Origin: Sporomusa acidovorans
GTDB taxonomy: Bacteria; Bacillota; Negativicutes; Sporomusales; Sporomusaceae
DNA length: 64,000 bases
Reading direction: 5' to 3'
Assembly (NCBI RefSeq): GCF_900101845.1
Contig: NZ_FNAM01000013.1
Span: forward strand, 62,001 to 126,000
Numbering within the stretch: position 1 is the stretch's first letter; every line of letters starts with the position of its first letter. This document shows, piece after piece, positions 40,664 to 50,503 of the stretch. Made by a program: the position numbers and the translations under genes. Below the pieces are notes generated by a model. That model searched no databases. It saw nothing but the letters and a program-made list of their open reading frames with translations, and had not been told where the DNA came from.

Positions 40664-42370
40664 TTAAAAGGTAGTGCCTTGTAGCATTAATACGTGTTCG
40701 ACAATGGGTCCCAGTGCCAACGCCGGTAAAAAGGTCAGTGCGCTGACCACCAATACTACGGCCGCTAACAGCACGACGAACAGCCAGCCCGTGGTCGGGA
40801 AAGTACCGGGACCAGGCGGTGTTATTTTTTTTTCCGCCATACTGCCGGCAATCGCCAGCACGGGGATGATAACGCCAAACCGGCCGAGTAGCATCGCCAG
40901 GGCAAGTGCAAGATCGTAAAACAAAGTATTGACCGTAAGTCCGGCAAAAGCACTGCCGTTATTGCCGGCGGCGGAAGCGAAGGCATACAGCATTTCACTC
41001 AGGCCATGAGGACCCGGGTTGGCGATGCCGGCCAACCCGTCTTCTGTTACGGACGCGACGGCACTGCCGATAAGGATGGTAACAGCCGGAATCAGAATGG
41101 CGACAGTCGCCATTTTCATTTCCCAGGAATCGATCTTTTTCCCGAGATATTCGGGTGTCCGTCCCACCATTAAGCCAACAATAAACACAGTAAGCACGAC
41201 AAAAACAAGTATGCCGTAGAAACCGGCGCCAACCCCGCCGAAGACAACTTCACCAAGCATCATTTGCAGCAGCGGCACCAGGCCGCCCAGCGGCGTAAAG
41301 CTGTCGTGCATCGCATTTACCGCCCCGCAGGACGCGGCCGTGGTTACGGTTGCAAACAGCGAAGTCCCGCCGATCCCAAAGCGGACTTCCTTACCCTCCA
41401 TTGCCGAAGATCCGCTGACGTCGCTCACCGCTACCAAAGGATTGCCGGCCAACTCACTGGTATAGTTAAGAGTCAGCATCATAAGGAACAAGAGTGTCAT
41501 CGCCGCCAGTACCGCATAACCTTGACGCCGGTCTCTTACCATATACCCGAAGGCAAATGCCAAACCGGCAGGAATTAAAAAGATGCTAAGAGTCTCAAGA
41601 AAGTTCGTAAACGGGGTAGGGTTCTCGAAAGGATGGGCCGAGTTGGCGTTAAAAAAGCCGCCGCCATTCGTTCCCAACAATTTAATTGCCTCTTGGGAAG
41701 CAACCGGCCCTACCGCGATTTTTTGCTCCGCTCCTTCAAGGGTCTGCGCACTTACATAGGGCGACAACGTCTGCGGCACACCTTGCTGGACAAGCACCAC
41801 GGAAAACAGAATCGATATGGGAAGCAGGATATAGATAACACTGCGGGTAAGGTCGACCCAGAAGTTACCGATAAGCTGGGTTGTTTTGCGGGTAAGACCT
41901 CTGATAAAGGCTATTGCCACCGCAAGGCCTGTAGCTGCCGACAGGAAATTCTGCACAGTCAGCGCGGCCATCTGCGTAAAATAGCTCATCGTCGTCTCGC
42001 CGCCGTAAGCCTGCCAGTTGGTATTGGTCATAAAACTGACCGCTGTATTGAAAGCGACGTGCCACGGCGCCACCGCCGCCAAATTTTCAGGATTCAACGG
42101 TAGTTTATCTTGCAGCATCTGAATGATAAATACCAGTGCCATCCCCAGAAGATTGAACCAGATAACCGCGCCCGCATAGCGCTGCCAGTTCATTTCTGTC
42201 GAATCGTCAACCCCCGTTATCCGATACAGTATTTTTTCTATTGGTCGCAAAACTGGATCAAAAACAGTTTTTTCAAGATTAAATACTTTGGCCATATACC
42301 GGCCGAGTGGCCAAGCCAGGCCAAAAAGAACTGCAAAAAACAGGCCAAATAATGTCAGATCGCTTGCCAT
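40664..42370 (-). CDS. kdpA: Potassium-transporting ATPase potassium-binding subunit KdpA
   Basis: The 568-residue channel-like subunit has ten hydrophobic helices and the four selectivity-filter-like repeats (for example TNTNWQAYGGE, GTNGGGFFNANSAHPFENP and ASAAGNNGSAFAG). It lies one base after kdpF and 12 bases before kdpB, in the usual F-A-B-C order. Confidence 0.96.
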   Translation of the reverse strand: MASDLTLFGLFFAVLFGLAWPLGRYMAKVFNLEKTVFDPVLRPIEKILYRITGVDDSTEMNWQRYAGAVIWFNLLGMALVFIIQMLQDKLPLNPENLAAVAPWHVAFNTAVSFMTNTNWQAYGGETTMSYFTQMAALTVQNFLSAATGLAVAIAFIRGLTRKTTQLIGNFWVDLTRSVIYILLPISILFSVVLVQQGVPQTLSPYVSAQTLEGAEQKIAVGPVASQEAIKLLGTNGGGFFNANSAHPFENPTPFTNFLETLSIFLIPAGLAFAFGYMVRDRRQGYAVLAAMTLLFLMMLTLNYTSELAGNPLVAVSDVSGSSAMEGKEVRFGIGGTSLFATVTTAASCGAVNAMHDSFTPLGGLVPLLQMMLGEVVFGGVGAGFYGILVFVVLTVFIVGLMVGRTPEYLGKKIDSWEMKMATVAILIPAVTILIGSAVASVTEDGLAGIANPGPHGLSEMLYAFASAAGNNGSAFAGLTVNTLFYDLALALAMLLGRFGVIIPVLAIAGSMAEKKITPPGPGTFPTTGWLFVVLLAAVVLVVSALTFLPALALGPIVEHVLMLQGTTF

Positions 42371-42371
42371 T

Positions 42372-42458
42372 TTAAAATTCCTCCGGTTTCATCAAAGCAT
42401 AAACAAGATAAATCAACAATAGAGAGGTTATTCCCCCTGCCACCCACAGGTCGGTCAT
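42372..42458 (-). CDS. kdpF: KdpF, small Kdp subunit
   Basis: A 28-residue single-helix protein (MTDLWVAGGITSLLLIYLVY) ending in KPEEF, preceded by GGAGG and directly upstream of kdpA. Its size, place and the LVYALMKPE end are those of KdpF, which stabilises the Kdp complex. Confidence 0.88.
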   Translation of the reverse strand: MTDLWVAGGITSLLLIYLVYALMKPEEF

Positions 42459-42573
42459 GCTAGCGCCTCCTTGTTATTGTCTAACCTGGTAACACGCTTA
42501 TTGTACAGCAAAACCCTGTCAGAATGCCGTCTGGGAAGTCTTCAAAGGCGTCAATATTTTGTCAGGGACAATG

Positions 42574-42643
42574 GATAATAAAAACGCCTAAAGCATCTTA
42601 ACCGACAAAGTTCCGGCTGCTTTAGGCGTTTTTCATGGTGGAG
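42574..42643. repeat. 70-bp hairpin repeat, copy 1
   Basis: A 17-base-pair stem (AAAAACGCCTAAAGC with GCTTTAGGCGTTTTT) closes a loop of about 20 bases containing CCGACAAAGTTCCG; CATGGTGGAG follows. Copy 2 is at 61251-61320. Stem differences between the copies are compensated. Confidence 0.75.
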
Positions 42644-42843
42644 AGTCCATTTATAAGGATAATCCACCCAATTTTCATTTTTCACGCATTAACCTGTTCT
42701 GTCATTATCATTGGCCTGTTCTCTGGGTCCTATTTTTGTAGACTCGCGGGGACGGTTCCAGCGATGCGATAACCAATGAATCAAAATAACCATCCCTGTG
42801 AGTCACTTGAATCTTTACCGCGGCCACTTTAAATTGAAAAGTG

Positions 42844-43971
42844 TTATTCAAATTTGATATTAATTTCGACAATCTCCGGTTGATTACCAAGTCTTATTGG
42901 TGGGCCCCACGTACCATAGCCGCACGATACAATAAGTTGATACCCAGCTTTTTTCAGATAGCCCCAGTCTTGTTCATATATTGCTTGCGTGATCAGATTA
43001 TTGGGGAAGAACTGCCCCTTGTGTGTATGGCCGGATACTTGAAGATCCACACCTTGTTGAGCGGCTTCATTAATGCGTGACGGTTGATGATCTATTAAAA
43101 TAATTGGTTTCTTTTTATCAATATCTTTCATTATGTCTGCAAGTGTCCCTGTTCCTCTGTCAGCATATCGGACAGCAGAAAGATCATCACGACCCACAAT
43201 ATAAATTGCATCACTGATCGTGGTCCTTTGATCTTGAAGGACAGTAATACCGTTATTTTTTAATAGTGAAACTGCTAAGGCTGGTTGTCCACTAATATAT
43301 TCGTGATTGCCAAGAACTGCATATGACCCGAACCGCGTTTTTACATTCCGAAGTGGTTCTGCGATCTTGTTGTTTGCTACATAGGTAGCGTCATCATCAA
43401 TTTGATCGCCGGCATATAAAATTATATCCGGATTCAGTTCATGTAGGGATTTTGCTAATCGTTCCACGCGATCAATTCCAACGACTCGCCCCATATGAAT
43501 GTCTGACACCAAAACAATCTTTAAATGATCGATTCCTTCGGCCTTTTTATTGATCGATAGATCATAGCGGGTTATAACTGGGTTTAGCGCATTCCAAGCA
43601 CCGTAAGCTAGCATTCCCAGAAGGATAAAAAAAACTATATACCCCTGGTTGGTCATATCTTTAGCTATAGCCGGTAAGAAATTTAATCGTTTATCAGCGA
43701 CTTTTGTAATATCTACAATAAACCACAACAGCACTGACCAGTAGGTTATAGCTAACCACCAATCACCAATGATAAATAAGCTTTCTGTCTTAGCTATACC
43801 CGATCTTGCCAAGATACGTGAGAGGATGGGAGCGGTGACTACCAAAATAAATATAACCCAATAAAATATTGGTGGAACAGATACTAACGTTCTTAACCAA
43901 TAAAAAAAACGATTACCAATATATAAGTTTGCCAGTCCGTAGACTACTAAGAAGGTTAGAAGAAATCCCAT
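42844..43971 (-). CDS. Membrane-anchored metallophosphoesterase
   Basis: The 375-residue protein has four or five N-terminal hydrophobic helices (to about residue 130) and a calcineurin-like phosphoesterase domain with the full metal set: DIHMG, GDQIDD, GNHE, and GHTHKGQ. It resembles YkuE/YaeI-type phosphodiesterases acting on lipids or nucleotides at the membrane surface. It appears monocistronic. The 200 bases before its end hold repeat copy 1 and a GGGACGGTTC remnant but no gene. Confidence 0.85.
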   Translation of the reverse strand: MGFLLTFLVVYGLANLYIGNRFFYWLRTLVSVPPIFYWVIFILVVTAPILSRILARSGIAKTESLFIIGDWWLAITYWSVLLWFIVDITKVADKRLNFLPAIAKDMTNQGYIVFFILLGMLAYGAWNALNPVITRYDLSINKKAEGIDHLKIVLVSDIHMGRVVGIDRVERLAKSLHELNPDIILYAGDQIDDDATYVANNKIAEPLRNVKTRFGSYAVLGNHEYISGQPALAVSLLKNNGITVLQDQRTTISDAIYIVGRDDLSAVRYADRGTGTLADIMKDIDKKKPIILIDHQPSRINEAAQQGVDLQVSGHTHKGQFFPNNLITQAIYEQDWGYLKKAGYQLIVSCGYGTWGPPIRLGNQPEIVEINIKFE

Positions 43972-44173
43972 ATTAGCCCCCTAAGAAAATAATCACTTTT
44001 CCATACTACAACGTATAAATTAAAAACGCAAATATTTTAGTGAGTGCAAACTGCTACGGTCACCCTCAATAGAAGGAAACAGAACGAACCGTCCCTTTTT
44101 ATTTTAAGTCCTAAGCACTAGACAGAGTGTAGTTACATAATATGTAATATAAATATTTTTGGAGGGGTACGAC

Positions 44174-45010
44174 TTGGATATTTTTTGTAGAGAAGTAAAA
44201 CCTTTTGTTCCCTTAAATATTCACCAAGTTCGTTTCTGGTTGCGTATTATGAAGGAGCACTCTCTGTTCATAAAATTGGGATTACCTTGTGATCAAACAG
44301 AATTAATTCAAGAGGCAGATCAATTCTATGCGGTGTTTGCCGATCTGGAAAAAAGAGCTTGCCAGATCGGAAGTGAAAACGATTTTCTATGTTTTATAGA
44401 TAGGGTCATGACAGCCGTAAAAAATATATTCTGTTTTAAAAGACATCTATTACATCTACTAATTGAATGCAAAATTCGTGGTGGTGCCAACTATCCATTA
44501 TTAATTGATCACATATCACGCGAAGCTATGTACTTTCATAAAATTTTACAAAAAGTTAAAGATGGTGAAATGAAGTATCCTGTAGATTCCATCGTAAGTG
44601 AAAATGTATTTTGGTTGAGGATTATGGGAGATCACCTAAAATTCATTCGTGGTTTGCTTGATCCGTCAGAACGTGATTTAGTGGATACTTCAAATGCGTT
44701 AAGTGACAAGTTTGACCAACTCCAATTACACGCAAGGGACTTTGACAGCATGCTTTGGCATTTCAGAATTACTAATGATTTTTGGCGTTTTGAAAAAGAC
44801 GTTACTACATCAACTATGCAACTTCGAGATTTTAAAGCAACCGCTGAAGAATTAATTAAAGAATGTGCGGCATTATCTCTAATACCACCGCTGCTCGCCG
44901 ATCATGTTCGAAGAGAAGCCGAGCATTTCCTTGAAATACTGAACTCAATCCAGAGTGAGGGTATGGAATGCTCTCAGCCAGATATTTTCCATTGTGACCA
45001 TGAATTCTAA
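44174..45010 (+). CDS. DUF2935 protein
   Basis: A 278-residue helical protein made of two related halves, each starting with a FWLRIM segment (HQVRFWLRIMKEHSLFI, then NVFWLRIMGDHLKFIRG) and ending with HISREAMYFHKIL or HVRREAEHFLEIL. These conserved His/Glu residues form a putative di-metal ferritin-like site in DUF2935 proteins. The start TTG 44174 follows GGAGGGG by seven bases. Function unknown; a terminator follows. Confidence 0.8.
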   Translation: MDIFCREVKPFVPLNIHQVRFWLRIMKEHSLFIKLGLPCDQTELIQEADQFYAVFADLEKRACQIGSENDFLCFIDRVMTAVKNIFCFKRHLLHLLIECKIRGGANYPLLIDHISREAMYFHKILQKVKDGEMKYPVDSIVSENVFWLRIMGDHLKFIRGLLDPSERDLVDTSNALSDKFDQLQLHARDFDSMLWHFRITNDFWRFEKDVTTSTMQLRDFKATAEELIKECAALSLIPPLLADHVRREAEHFLEILNSIQSEGMECSQPDIFHCDHEF

Positions 45011-45069
45011 ATTTATTGCAGGTAAGATGGCCATATACCCTTTGCCTTCTGTACTTTGGTGCAACAAAA

Positions 45070-45105
45070 GCAGCCTTGACAATGATTACAAATTGTCAAG
45101 GCTGC
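45070..45105. terminator. Bidirectional terminator between DUF2935 and the fucose operon
   Basis: GCAGCCTTGACAATG pairs with the distal AATTGTCAAGGCTGC (about 15 base pairs). It serves the plus-strand DUF2935 gene and the minus-strand fucose operon. Confidence 0.8.
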
Positions 45106-45175
45106 TCATCACCCTATTTTTAATTTCTACTGCTTCTTGTAAAAGAAATGTTCACGTTCAATATTATTAAGTATT

Positions 45176-46327
45176 TCAATAGATGGACTTATAAATAGCC
45201 AATATATCATCTACCGTTACGTCACGCGGATTACCCGGAGTGCAGGCATCAGCTAAAGCAGACCTAGCCAAAAATTCTAAATCTTTTTCTTTCACGCCTA
45301 ATTCGCTTAGGCGGCGTGGAATCTTGATGTCGTCGGCCAATTTCTGCACGGCGTCGATAGAGGCCTGACGGTATTCGTCTTGACTCATACCGTCTACGCC
45401 TGCTACGCCCATAGCACGTGCTACCTCGCGATACCGTTCGTCCGTTGCCGGTGCATTGAATTTTAATACCGGGGCCAGGAGGATTGCGCAGGCCACGCCG
45501 TGGGGGATGTCATAAAGCGCGCTTAGAGGATGAGCCATGGAATGGTCGATGCCAAGACCGACGTTGGAGAAGCCCATACCGGCGATGTACTGGCCGATAG
45601 CCATCTCTTCGCGAGCCTTCAATTCGCCTTCCACGGATTTGCGCAGCCATTTGCTGATGATTTCAATGGCTTTCAAATGCATCATATCGGTCAATTCCCA
45701 AGCGCCCTTGGTGATATAGCCTTCAATGGCATGTACCAAAGCATCCATACCGGTGGCAGCGCACAGGCCTTTCGGCATGGAGGCGCACATATCCGGATCG
45801 ACAATGGCGACGACAGGGATATCGTGAGGATCGGCACAAACGAATTTGCGGTTCTTTTCTCGATCGGTAATGACATAATTGATGGTGACTTCCGCCGCCG
45901 TGCCGCTCGTCGTGGATACAGCGATAACCGGCATGGCTTTGTGCGTCGTCGGCGAAGCGCCTTCCAAGCTGCGAACATCGGCGAATTCCGGATTCGTCAT
46001 AATGATGGCAATAGCCTTGGCTGTGTCGATAGCCGAACCGCCGCCGATGGCGACGATGACGTCGGCGCCCTGTCCCTTACAGAAGGCCACGCCTTCCTGG
46101 ACATTTTCAATCGTCGGGTTGGCTTTGATGTGATCGTAAACGGCATACTCGATACCGGCAGCATCGAACAGCTCCGTCACCTTAGCGGCTACCTTGAATT
46201 TGATTAAATCCGGGTCGGTAGCGACCATGACCTTTTTCAAGCCCCGCTTCTTAACTTCATTGACAATTTCACGAATAGCGCCTTTACCGAAATAAGATGT
46301 TTCATTTAAGATAATACGATTCGCCAC
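45176..46327 (-). CDS. fucO: Iron-dependent lactaldehyde reductase FucO
   Basis: The 383-residue group III alcohol dehydrogenase has GGGSAIDTAKAIAI (NAD binding), STTSGTAAEVT, and the iron ligands in DALVHAIEGY, GIDHSMAHPL and DIPHGVACA. Length and sequence agree with FucO, which reduces L-lactaldehyde to 1,2-propanediol. It is the last gene of the fucose operon, downstream of the aldolase that would release lactaldehyde, so it recycles NADH in fermentation. Campylobacter uses an aldehyde dehydrogenase at this step instead. Confidence 0.9.
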   Translation of the reverse strand: MANRIILNETSYFGKGAIREIVNEVKKRGLKKVMVATDPDLIKFKVAAKVTELFDAAGIEYAVYDHIKANPTIENVQEGVAFCKGQGADVIVAIGGGSAIDTAKAIAIIMTNPEFADVRSLEGASPTTHKAMPVIAVSTTSGTAAEVTINYVITDREKNRKFVCADPHDIPVVAIVDPDMCASMPKGLCAATGMDALVHAIEGYITKGAWELTDMMHLKAIEIISKWLRKSVEGELKAREEMAIGQYIAGMGFSNVGLGIDHSMAHPLSALYDIPHGVACAILLAPVLKFNAPATDERYREVARAMGVAGVDGMSQDEYRQASIDAVQKLADDIKIPRRLSELGVKEKDLEFLARSALADACTPGNPRDVTVDDILAIYKSIY

Positions 46328-46366
46328 TTTACTCCCCCCATAACTAAGATACTTTTCACTTACTTT

Positions 46367-47269
46367 TTATTTTTCATCTTTACGCCATAAATCATCGGCA
46401 AATTCATGTAATGACTGTTTTACTTCATTAGTTAGCGGTGTTAACGGTTCTTTGCAGTTTTCCTGCATAGGTTTATGTAATTCCTTCATCGCCCATTTCA
46501 TAACCGGATTGAAGGGCGTGTAGACTTCATAAAACTGCATGCGCTTGTCAATTTCCCGCTGCACGGCTTTAATCTGCTGCAAATCTTCCTGCCGCAATGC
46601 TGCGGCGACATTATGGCAAAGTTCCGGATATACGTTCGATAGCGCGCCGATGCAACCGTCGCCGCCGGAAATAACCGCTGGGATGCAATTGTTGTCATAG
46701 CCGGTAAACACCTGGAAGTCAGGGTATTTACTCTTAATTTCCTGAATGTATTTCTGCGTATGCCTTAGTACGGGGTGGGTATCTTTCACACCGACCAAAT
46801 TTTTATGTTTAGCCAGCAGCCGCAAAATGGTATCGGACGATATATCATAGCCGGTACGATCCGCGTAATTGTATATGAAAATATTACCGTGAATCTGACT
46901 CATAACATCATCATAATAAGTAAATACGTCTCCCTGATTACAGGCACTGTAATAAGGACCGACAATAATAACCGCATCTGCCCCGGCATCAATAGCCGCA
47001 TTAGAAAGGCTAATGGTTTCGGCTTTAGCCATCCGCCCCGTACCGGCTAACACGAAGCCTTTATGATTGATATGCTTCACCGCATCGATAATCATAGCCT
47101 GCATTTCCTGATAGGTAAAAGCATAAAATTCACCGGCGCTACCGCCGACCAACACCCCATCGATACCAGCACCGAGAATCTGATCGTATAACGCGTGCAT
47201 TTCTTCATAATTTACCGTTCCGTCTTCCTTTACCGATGTTAAAATTGGACAAATATATTTACAATCCAT
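46367..47269 (-). CDS. DapA-family aldolase, probably 2-keto-3-deoxy-L-fuconate aldolase
   Basis: The 300-residue protein is a class I aldolase of the dihydrodipicolinate synthase family, with the GGSAGEFYAFT phosphate/carboxylate-binding motif, YNYADRTGYDIS (catalytic Tyr) and LVGVKDTH (Schiff-base Lys). Family members include DHDPS, N-acetylneuraminate lyase and several 2-keto-3-deoxy sugar acid aldolases. Operon context points to splitting 2-keto-3-deoxy-L-fuconate into pyruvate and L-lactaldehyde, corresponding to Cj0481 of Campylobacter jejuni. Confidence 0.85.
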   Translation of the reverse strand: MDCKYICPILTSVKEDGTVNYEEMHALYDQILGAGIDGVLVGGSAGEFYAFTYQEMQAMIIDAVKHINHKGFVLAGTGRMAKAETISLSNAAIDAGADAVIIVGPYYSACNQGDVFTYYDDVMSQIHGNIFIYNYADRTGYDISSDTILRLLAKHKNLVGVKDTHPVLRHTQKYIQEIKSKYPDFQVFTGYDNNCIPAVISGGDGCIGALSNVYPELCHNVAAALRQEDLQQIKAVQREIDKRMQFYEVYTPFNPVMKWAMKELHKPMQENCKEPLTPLTNEVKQSLHEFADDLWRKDEK

Positions 47270-47314
47270 TGTGCTTCTCCTTTTCCCACATATAATGACA
47301 TAAATCCAACCTTC

Positions 47315-48418
47315 TTAATCTAGATCATATACGAGTTTCATATCAGCCCACCACTCAGACTTAAAAGCGCCTTCTATGCGCGTCTGGCAGGGATCGGTTT
47401 CCTGCCACCATCTCTGCGTTTCAGGGTCCTGTGCCATCTTGGCCATATCGTATGCGAAATCGTCGCCACCGTACTCCATAATCGAAAAGAGCAAATCATC
47501 ACGGTTAAAAATCTGATATTTGGTGATCCCGCATTCTCTGATCATCTTATTTACGCCGGCGAACGGATTAGCATGCAGTTTTTTATAGTACTCTGCCTTT
47601 TCCGGGCGAAGTCGGATCACACTGGCAAAAACCTGAGGCTTATTGATTTTATAAAGCTTCTTGGCATTTTTACTGAAAAAGTCTGCATCATCACCAAAGT
47701 ATTCCCTTACTGCCTGCAAATGTTCATCAAATGACGCGTACAACTCCACAACCGGGAAGTTTGAAGCATAAATAAGTTTGGAATGATCAAATTCGCCAGT
47801 CAAAAAGTCAAGCAGATTTTTTACAAAAAGCTTGTCTTTGGTAGCAAACCCGGAAACCTTGCAGTACACATTAGGTAACTTTGCCAGTTTTCTCATCGCC
47901 TGTTTGTAAGCTGCAGTCAGTTCTGTCACATTGCCGCAGTGATTGATGATCACCTTGGCCTGCGGCACCTGGGAAACTGCATGATACATATCTTCCAGTT
48001 CTGCTACCCGATTGCAGCTCTCAAAAATCATATCCTGATCCGCCAAAACTTCAAGCCCTTCTATAAAGCTTCGTTCTAAGCATCTACCGCGCGGCGACGA
48101 GTCAATATGAAGCGGCTCTCTCACACCGGTAATTCCCAGGGGAAGCCGCATGTGAGCGCATAAATGCGGCGCGCGCATAATTCTGGCCAAAATCTTAGAA
48201 CTAGGCAGATTATAAATATACTCGTCCTCTTTACTAGCGTTATCACAGTCAACTTCTACGTAAACGCCACCCTTAAAATCGAGATCATGCTTACCGTAAG
48301 CTTTGCATAAATCATCCATGCTAAAGCTTTTTTTAATGCCGGCGCATGAATCCAGCCAGGGAAGATGCAATATGTCCAAATCCCAAATGTGAAAGTGACT
48401 ATCAACTACTTCAAGCAT
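47315..48418 (-). CDS. Fusion of fuconolactonase-type amidohydrolase and sugar mutarotase
   Basis: The 367-residue protein joins two enzymes. Residues 1-255 are an amidohydrolase_2 domain with SHFHIWD, the conserved VIINHCGN and LIYASNFPV, which would hydrolyse L-fucono-1,5-lactone. Residues about 262-355 are a RhaM-type mutarotase (ASVIRLRPEKAEYYKKLHAN, IFNRDDLLFSIMEY, TQRWWQETDP), which interconverts pyranose anomers. In Campylobacter the two activities are separate genes (Cj0487 and Cj0488). The stop overlaps the transporter gene by eight bases. A fusion couples anomer choice with lactone opening in one polypeptide. Confidence 0.85.
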   Translation of the reverse strand: MLEVVDSHFHIWDLDILHLPWLDSCAGIKKSFSMDDLCKAYGKHDLDFKGGVYVEVDCDNASKEDEYIYNLPSSKILARIMRAPHLCAHMRLPLGITGVREPLHIDSSPRGRCLERSFIEGLEVLADQDMIFESCNRVAELEDMYHAVSQVPQAKVIINHCGNVTELTAAYKQAMRKLAKLPNVYCKVSGFATKDKLFVKNLLDFLTGEFDHSKLIYASNFPVVELYASFDEHLQAVREYFGDDADFFSKNAKKLYKINKPQVFASVIRLRPEKAEYYKKLHANPFAGVNKMIRECGITKYQIFNRDDLLFSIMEYGGDDFAYDMAKMAQDPETQRWWQETDPCQTRIEGAFKSEWWADMKLVYDLD

Positions 48419-49682
48419 TTATTATCTCCTCATTCGGCTTTTCGGTCTTTACATCCATACCACATTCCGCATTACAGCCTTTAAATCCATACCACGCAAC
48501 ATATAAAAAGCAAGGTAAAAGCAGCAGATAACCAGCCGCTGTACCAAAGTTGTCGGCAACATGGCCCATGAAAAAGGGCATGATCGCCCCGCCAACGATG
48601 CTCATAATAATGATACTGGAAGCTGTTTTTACAAGATTCTCAGGAATTTTTACAACACTTAAAGCAAAGATTGTCGGGAAGCTAATCGACATAAAGAAGA
48701 AGGAGGCGATCAGCAAGAATATACTTAGGCTGCCGGTTGCAACGTTCAAGCAAAGCATGAGTATCACATTGATTGCGGAATATACGCCGAGAATTTTACC
48801 GGCACTGAATTTCTTCATTAAAGGAGTCGTTACAATTCTACCAACCATGAATGCGATTAATGCAATACCGAAGAAATAAGCAGCTTTGCTATCGGCAAGT
48901 CCCTGCCAGTGCTCAACACTGTAATTAATGAAAAATGCGCCGGCACCAACCTGGGCAGCGATATATAAAAACTGTGCCAATGCGCCAAGTTTAAAATGCT
49001 TATAGCTAAAAAGCTGACTATATGACCCATTGCCTTCCGCCGAATTTTCGCCGTCTGAAACTTCCGCTCCCTCCGGCATTTTAGTAATAAGGAATAAAAA
49101 GAGCATACATACAACAATGGCCGCAATGCCAACATAAACCAGTTGAACATTATGCATGTTCCGGGCGATATCATCACTCTTGGCGATAGAAAGAAACAAG
49201 CTGCCGCCGATGATTGGCCCCAAAAACTGGCCAACACCGTTAAAACTTTGGGCCACATTGATGCGAAATGCTGCGTCTTCATCATGACCAAGCTTTGTAA
49301 TGTACGGATTGGCATTTGTTTCCAAACTGCCAAGGCCGCAGGCAATCACAAAAAATGCCCCTAAAAACATAGTAAAACTGTGAGCATTGCTTGCCGGAAC
49401 GATAAGCAGGGCCCCCACGGCATACAGGAAAAGTCCCATGATAATTCCGCCTTTAAAACCAAACCGTTTCGCTACCAGTGCAGCGGGCGTAGCAATGACA
49501 AAATATCCACCAAAATAAGCTGCCTGCAACAGACCGGATGTCGCTTTGGTAATGCCTAACTGGTTTTGAAAGTTTTTGTTCATAACGTCAATCAAACCAT
49601 AGCTTAAGCCCCAAAGAAAGAACAGTACTGTAACCAAACAAGCAGCTATCTTAACATTTTTACTACTAACATTGTCACCCAT
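48411..49682 (-). CDS. fucP: L-fucose:proton symporter FucP
   Basis: Major facilitator protein of 423 residues with 12 hydrophobic helices, the N-terminal FFLWGLSYGLIDVMNKNFQ motif typical of FucP, and LGSLETNANPYITKLG. It imports L-fucose by proton symport through the cytoplasmic membrane. It lies between the dehydrogenase and the lactonase-mutarotase fusion. Confidence 0.92.
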   Translation of the reverse strand: MGDNVSSKNVKIAACLVTVLFFLWGLSYGLIDVMNKNFQNQLGITKATSGLLQAAYFGGYFVIATPAALVAKRFGFKGGIIMGLFLYAVGALLIVPASNAHSFTMFLGAFFVIACGLGSLETNANPYITKLGHDEDAAFRINVAQSFNGVGQFLGPIIGGSLFLSIAKSDDIARNMHNVQLVYVGIAAIVVCMLFLFLITKMPEGAEVSDGENSAEGNGSYSQLFSYKHFKLGALAQFLYIAAQVGAGAFFINYSVEHWQGLADSKAAYFFGIALIAFMVGRIVTTPLMKKFSAGKILGVYSAINVILMLCLNVATGSLSIFLLIASFFFMSISFPTIFALSVVKIPENLVKTASSIIIMSIVGGAIMPFFMGHVADNFGTAAGYLLLLPCFLYVAWYGFKGCNAECGMDVKTEKPNEEIINA

Positions 49683-49699
49683 TTTTTTCCCTCCCTTAC

Positions 49700-50479
49700 T
49701 TAGCTTAACGCTCTATCAAGATGAACATAACCGCCATCCACAAATACCCACTGAGCCGTGGTATGCGATGAAAGCGGGGAAAGCAGGAAGACTGCCATAT
49801 CTGCAATCTCTTCAATCGATGTAAAACGATGTTCAAACGGAATTTTATCTGCAATAACTTTTTTTCTTGCTTCCGGATCGTCAAAGGTTTTAATCCAGTT
49901 TGCGTATAGCGGCGTCCAGCATTCGCTGACGACAATCGCATTGCTTCTTACATGATCCTTGGCTAAAGCAGCTGCCCACTCGCGGGTCAGAGCCAAAATT
50001 GCCCCCTTGGCAGCCGCATAGGCGCTGGTCTTGCCCTGTCCGGTAAGAGCTGTTTTGGAAGAAATATTTAAAATGGACCCTCTGCTGTCTTTAAGATACG
50101 GAACGGCAGCATGAACAAGTGCATAGTAATGTGTCAGATTTTCATGAAGGCTCTTCTCAAAATCCCGCCAGGAAGTTGTTTCTAGATCCTTATTGTCATT
50201 GGCACCAGCGTTATTTACGATACCGTAAATAGATCCCCTCCGTTTTGCCATGTCGTCAACAATTGGTTGAATTTTATCCGTTTCGTTAAGATCAATCTGA
50301 ATAAATTCATAATCCTTAGTGAGCGCTTCCAGCTTTTCTTTGAACTCAGGCAAAATTGCCGAACGGGAAAGCACAATCGGAATCGCCCCTTCTCTGGCCA
50401 GAGCAAGTGTAATACCGCTTCCTATACCTTTTCCGCCACCTGTTACAAAAACAACCTTTTCTTTTAATTGCAAATCCAT
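49700..50479 (-). CDS. SDR oxidoreductase, probably L-fucose dehydrogenase
   Basis: The 259-residue short-chain dehydrogenase has TGGGKGIG (coenzyme binding), NNAGAND, the catalytic Ser in NISSKTALTG, and YAAAKGA (Tyr and Lys). Its position next to fucP and the lactonase matches FucX/Cj0485 of Campylobacter jejuni, which oxidises L-fucose to the lactone with NAD(P). GGAGG precedes the ATG. Confidence 0.85.
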   Translation of the reverse strand: MDLQLKEKVVFVTGGGKGIGSGITLALAREGAIPIVLSRSAILPEFKEKLEALTKDYEFIQIDLNETDKIQPIVDDMAKRRGSIYGIVNNAGANDNKDLETTSWRDFEKSLHENLTHYYALVHAAVPYLKDSRGSILNISSKTALTGQGKTSAYAAAKGAILALTREWAAALAKDHVRSNAIVVSECWTPLYANWIKTFDDPEARKKVIADKIPFEHRFTSIEEIADMAVFLLSPLSSHTTAQWVFVDGGYVHLDRALS

Positions 50480-50503
50480 GTCGTTCGACCTCCTTCTAAA
50501 ATC

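Noticed and set aside
42708-42890. 60-codon minus-strand frame after the phosphoesterase
   Set aside because: It overlaps the end of the phosphoesterase gene, has no ribosome binding site and includes a GGGACGGTTC remnant.
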